Assembly: GCA_937888665.1 (NCBI GenBank)
Contig: CALBET010001217.1
Location: 1-7,249, forward strand
Length of the DNA: 7,249 nt
Reading direction: 5' to 3'
Source of the DNA: an uncultured Acidobacteriota bacterium
GTDB taxonomy: Bacteria; Acidobacteriota; Vicinamibacteria; Vicinamibacterales; UBA8438
The translations under genes and the position numbers were made by a program. This document shows, piece by piece, positions 5,408 through 7,249 of this stretch (its first letter is position 1; each line of letters starts with the position of its first letter). Under the pieces are notes generated by a model. It was given only the letters and a program-made list of their open reading frames with translations, was not told the origin of the DNA and did not search any database.

Positions 5408-7150
5408 CTACCGCGAAGATTCCGCCGCCCGCTCGTTGGCGCGCGCACCACTCAGAATGTTGGTCATCCCGTAGTTCCCCTCGTGGCAGGCGTATTCGAC
5501 AAGCTCATACTGCTCGTCGTCCTTGTCAAACCGGAACATGCCGGTCCAGGGACGCGTCCAGATCGTCGGGTCGTTCACGGTGAACTGATACTCGAGCACC
5601 GTCTCGCCGACTCGGGTGAACCGTTCGGTCATCGTCAGGTTCTCACTTGATCCACGAAACGGCACGCGACCGTTGAAGTGCGTGGTCTCGACGACCAGCG
5701 TGTCGCCCTCCCAGTGGCCCTGCGGGTCTCCGAGCCAGCTGGTCACGTTGGACCCGAGCGCCGGACGAGGCTGGGTCGCGATGACCCGGGTCTCGTGGAT
5801 CATTTCATTCTGAATCGCGACGTGCCCAGGCCCCTGCACGATCTGGAGACCGTTGTTATAAATGCCGGGCATATATATGCCCGGCACGCCCCGGGTGATA
5901 CACCGGACGAACAGACTGAGCTCTTCGGGACCCGCCGCCAGCATGCCGACACCGGACGTGTTCACGCGCCCGCGGGCCTCGGCCGCGGCCATCGCTTCGT
6001 CGGTCATCGGCGGAATACGGCCGTCTGGAGGGTCAATCACCATCGCCACCTGCGTGGACGGCGCGGTCTTGACGTACCCCAGCGTGGTATCGCGCCATTC
6101 GCGTTCGTAACCCCAGATGCTGCCGAGCGTGCCGCGTTCGCGCCGCGCCTCCGCTTCTTCCGCCGTCAGCGCACCGATATCGTTCGCGTCCGACGGCCGC
6201 TCAAGCGGAATGCCATGCGCGGAGTTGCCGGTCCAGACGGCTTGCAGATCGGGCTCACCCCAGGGGGTTCTGGGCACCGTGTAGGGCGCGGCGTCAGCCG
6301 CCACTTCTTCGACGCGGTCCACGGCCACGCCCGCCCAACCGGACTCCACCAGCTCGAGCTTGACGTTGTCAGGAGCGGTCAAAAACGCGCGCTTGGCCGA
6401 CGTGCGCGCGTTGGCCGGCACGCCCGGCCCCTCGGTAAACGTCACCCCGCCGCGCACCAGCGTGGCCGCCTCGGCGTCGAGGTCGGACACCACGAACGCG
6501 ATGTGGTCGATGGCGCGCCCATCCGTGGTCGCGGGGATTCCTTCGCCATGCTCGGCCACGAGCAGCCAGACGTCACCAAACCGCAACCCGTCGATCTGCC
6601 CCTTCAGGCTGGCCGGAGTACCACCAAAGTGATCGCGATAGAACGCCAAGGTCTCGGCCGGGTTAGTGGCACTCAAATGCACGTGGTGGAAGCCCAGCGT
6701 GTCCTGGTCTTCCACCAGTTCGATGCGGGTGCCCCATGGGTCGAAGATGAACCCCATCTTGAAGAGGCCGGGAACGTCGTGCAGCGTCGCCCCGTCTGGA
6801 AAACGCTGCATTCTGACGCCGGAACCGCGCACGCCGACCGCTTCAAGCGAGGCCATCTTGGCCGTGAGATCGGCATACGAGAACCCGATGTGATTCACAC
6901 CGGTGCCCTGCGTGCTCCCCATGGTCGGTTGCACCACGAAAATAAGCTCGACGCCATCGCAATCAGCCGCGTCGGGACGATCCGCCACCGGCTGACAGTC
7001 GAGATGCTCTTCATACCAGCCGACCGCTTCCGACGGCGCGGAGCCGGTCACGTGAACATGGTGAAAGTCGGCGGCACGGGCGAGAGCCGGGGCGAGCAGA
7101 AGAAGAGCCGCGGCGCCGGTGACAGCGAGGGCAGTTGGGGGCCGATTCAT
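5408..7150 (-). CDS. Exported protein with two VOC (glyoxalase-fold) domains and a conserved C-terminal domain of unknown function
   Basis: The protein has 580 residues. The signal peptide ends near ALARA (about residues 22-26), so it should work in the periplasm or outside. VOC domain 1 spans about 29-148: FHHVHV, WYEEHL, NHIGF (His87) and RIELVE (Glu144). VOC domain 2 spans about 154-270: FHHVHL, AFYRDHFGG, DHIAF (His216) and KLELVE (Glu266). Each keeps a His/His/Glu set at the usual metal-ligand positions, so both may bind a divalent metal. Residues 291-580 belong to a widespread family without a known function, with PRTPWGEPDLQAVWT, PGIYNNGLQIVQGPG, GHWEGDTLVVETTHFNG, RGSSENLTMTERFTRV and ACHEGNYGM. 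The mature chain has four cysteines (52, 64, 417, 555), which could form disulfides. The ATG at 7150 follows AGGAGGT by eight bases. The reaction is unknown; VOC enzymes include dioxygenases, glyoxalases, isomerases and resistance proteins. It is the first gene of a likely two-gene operon. Confidence 0.92.
   Translation of the reverse strand: MNRPPTALAVTGAAALLLLAPALARAADFHHVHVTGSAPSEAVGWYEEHLDCQPVADRPDAADCDGVELIFVVQPTMGSTQGTGVNHIGFSYADLTAKMASLEAVGVRGSGVRMQRFPDGATLHDVPGLFKMGFIFDPWGTRIELVEDQDTLGFHHVHLSATNPAETLAFYRDHFGGTPASLKGQIDGLRFGDVWLLVAEHGEGIPATTDGRAIDHIAFVVSDLDAEAATLVRGGVTFTEGPGVPANARTSAKRAFLTAPDNVKLELVESGWAGVAVDRVEEVAADAAPYTVPRTPWGEPDLQAVWTGNSAHGIPLERPSDANDIGALTAEEAEARRERGTLGSIWGYEREWRDTTLGYVKTAPSTQVAMVIDPPDGRIPPMTDEAMAAAEARGRVNTSGVGMLAAGPEELSLFVRCITRGVPGIYMPGIYNNGLQIVQGPGHVAIQNEMIHETRVIATQPRPALGSNVTSWLGDPQGHWEGDTLVVETTHFNGRVPFRGSSENLTMTERFTRVGETVLEYQFTVNDPTIWTRPWTGMFRFDKDDEQYELVEYACHEGNYGMTNILSGARANERAAESSR
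5863..5886. repeat. Perfect 24-bp palindrome inside the VOC fusion gene
   Basis: The arms TGCCGGGCATAT and ATATGCCCGGCA are exact reverse complements with no spacer, so the core is ATATATAT. It lies within the C-terminal domain, where the minus strand reads PGIYMPGIYNN. The same MPGIYMPG can be read from the plus strand because of the symmetry. Confidence 0.9.
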
Positions 7151-7151
7151 G

Positions 7152-7165
7152 AGGAGCTACCTCCT
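7152..7165 (-). promoter_or_regulatory. Shine-Dalgarno of the VOC fusion gene, within a small hairpin
   Basis: AGGAGGT (7159-7165) precedes the ATG at 7150 by eight bases and is a near-consensus ribosome site. AGGAG (7161-7165) can pair with CTCCT (7152-7156) around a 4-base loop, which would partly hide the site in the mRNA. The hairpin has only five pairs, so its effect is uncertain. Confidence 0.65.
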
Positions 7166-7249
7166 GGCTAAAGCCTGGGGCGAACGTCGTGCTGACTGGT
7201 TCGAAACGTGTTTCAACACGTGGATCACGGCCGATCGAAAGACGGGTTC
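7166..7249. other. Non-coding upstream region of the VOC-DUF5916 operon
   Basis: I see no coding sequence here. Apart from the overlapping palindromes it holds only a minor GGCT-AA-AGCC repeat (7166-7175). The window ends before the next gene, so what lies upstream and its direction are unknown. Confidence 0.5.
7200..7221. promoter_or_regulatory. Overlapping palindromes upstream of the VOC-DUF5916 operon, candidate operator
   Basis: Three inverted repeats overlap: TTCGAA (7200-7205), GAAAC-GT-GTTTC (7203-7214) and ACGTGTT-TC-AACACGT (7206-7221, 7-bp arms). They lie about 50-70 bp before the VOC gene's ATG, in non-coding DNA, where a repressor or activator would bind. The size and symmetry suit a dimeric helix-turn-helix regulator, such as one of the TetR type, but no such gene is visible in the window. 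A minus-strand TTGAAA (-35-like) lies inside the palindrome; I found no good -10 for it. Confidence 0.45.

Noticed and set aside
5678..7171. 497-codon plus-strand ORF
   Set aside because: It covers the VOC fusion gene on the opposite strand. Its Arg/His/Gly-rich sequence matches no family I know, whereas the minus strand has two clear VOC domains and a signal peptide.
7166..7175. GGCT-AA-AGCC inverted repeat upstream of the VOC gene
   Set aside because: Four-base arms around two bases are too short to stand out from chance, and no T-run or other context supports a function.
1..7249. CRISPR arrays, tRNA or rRNA genes, insertion sequences, attachment sites
   Set aside because: I saw no regularly spaced repeats, no transposase or integrase motifs, no terminal inverted repeats with flanking duplications, and no sequence resembling conserved RNA genes.

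Overview
The window is G+C-rich and densely coded. The protein types are a DUF5916 outer-membrane protein, a family carrying the PRTPWGEPDLQ / HWEGDTLVVET / ACHEGNYGM signatures, and an FG-GAP (VCBS-like) repeat protein. This mix is typical of soil or sediment Acidobacteriota (Vicinamibacteria type) or Gemmatimonadota. The taxonomy is inferred from gene content only; there is no rRNA or other marker here.

Layout, left to right. (1) 1-1360, minus strand: the first 453 codons of an exported FG-GAP repeat protein that runs off the left edge. It has no stop inside the window and is easily missed in favour of a longer antisense ORF. (2) 1361-1448: a short divergent control region with a 40-bp AT-rich island, a LysR-type T-N11-A palindrome and a promoter placed so close to the regulator's ATG that the mRNA may be leaderless. 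(3) 1449-2333, plus strand: a complete LysR-family regulator. (4) 2334-2414: a convergent intergenic stretch with a 12-bp palindrome and two tandem hairpins. (5) 5366-2415, minus strand: a 983-residue outer-membrane protein joining a TolB/FlgO-like domain, a CBM9-like domain and a DUF5916 beta-barrel. (6) 7150-5408, minus strand: a 580-residue exported protein with two VOC (glyoxalase-fold) domains and a conserved C-terminal domain of unknown function. (7) 7151-7249: its upstream region, with overlapping palindromes that look like an operator.

The two large minus-strand genes are 41 bp apart and probably form one transcript, with the VOC fusion first and the outer-membrane protein second. This suggests a periplasm/outer-membrane module acting on an unidentified small ligand or substrate. 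The LysR regulator most plausibly controls itself and the divergent FG-GAP gene; nothing ties it to the VOC-DUF5916 pair beyond proximity.

The points most worth a second look are the two unusual fusions, a perfect 24-bp palindrome inside the VOC gene, the compact LysR control region and the operator-like palindromes at the right edge. I see no CRISPR array, RNA gene or mobile element.
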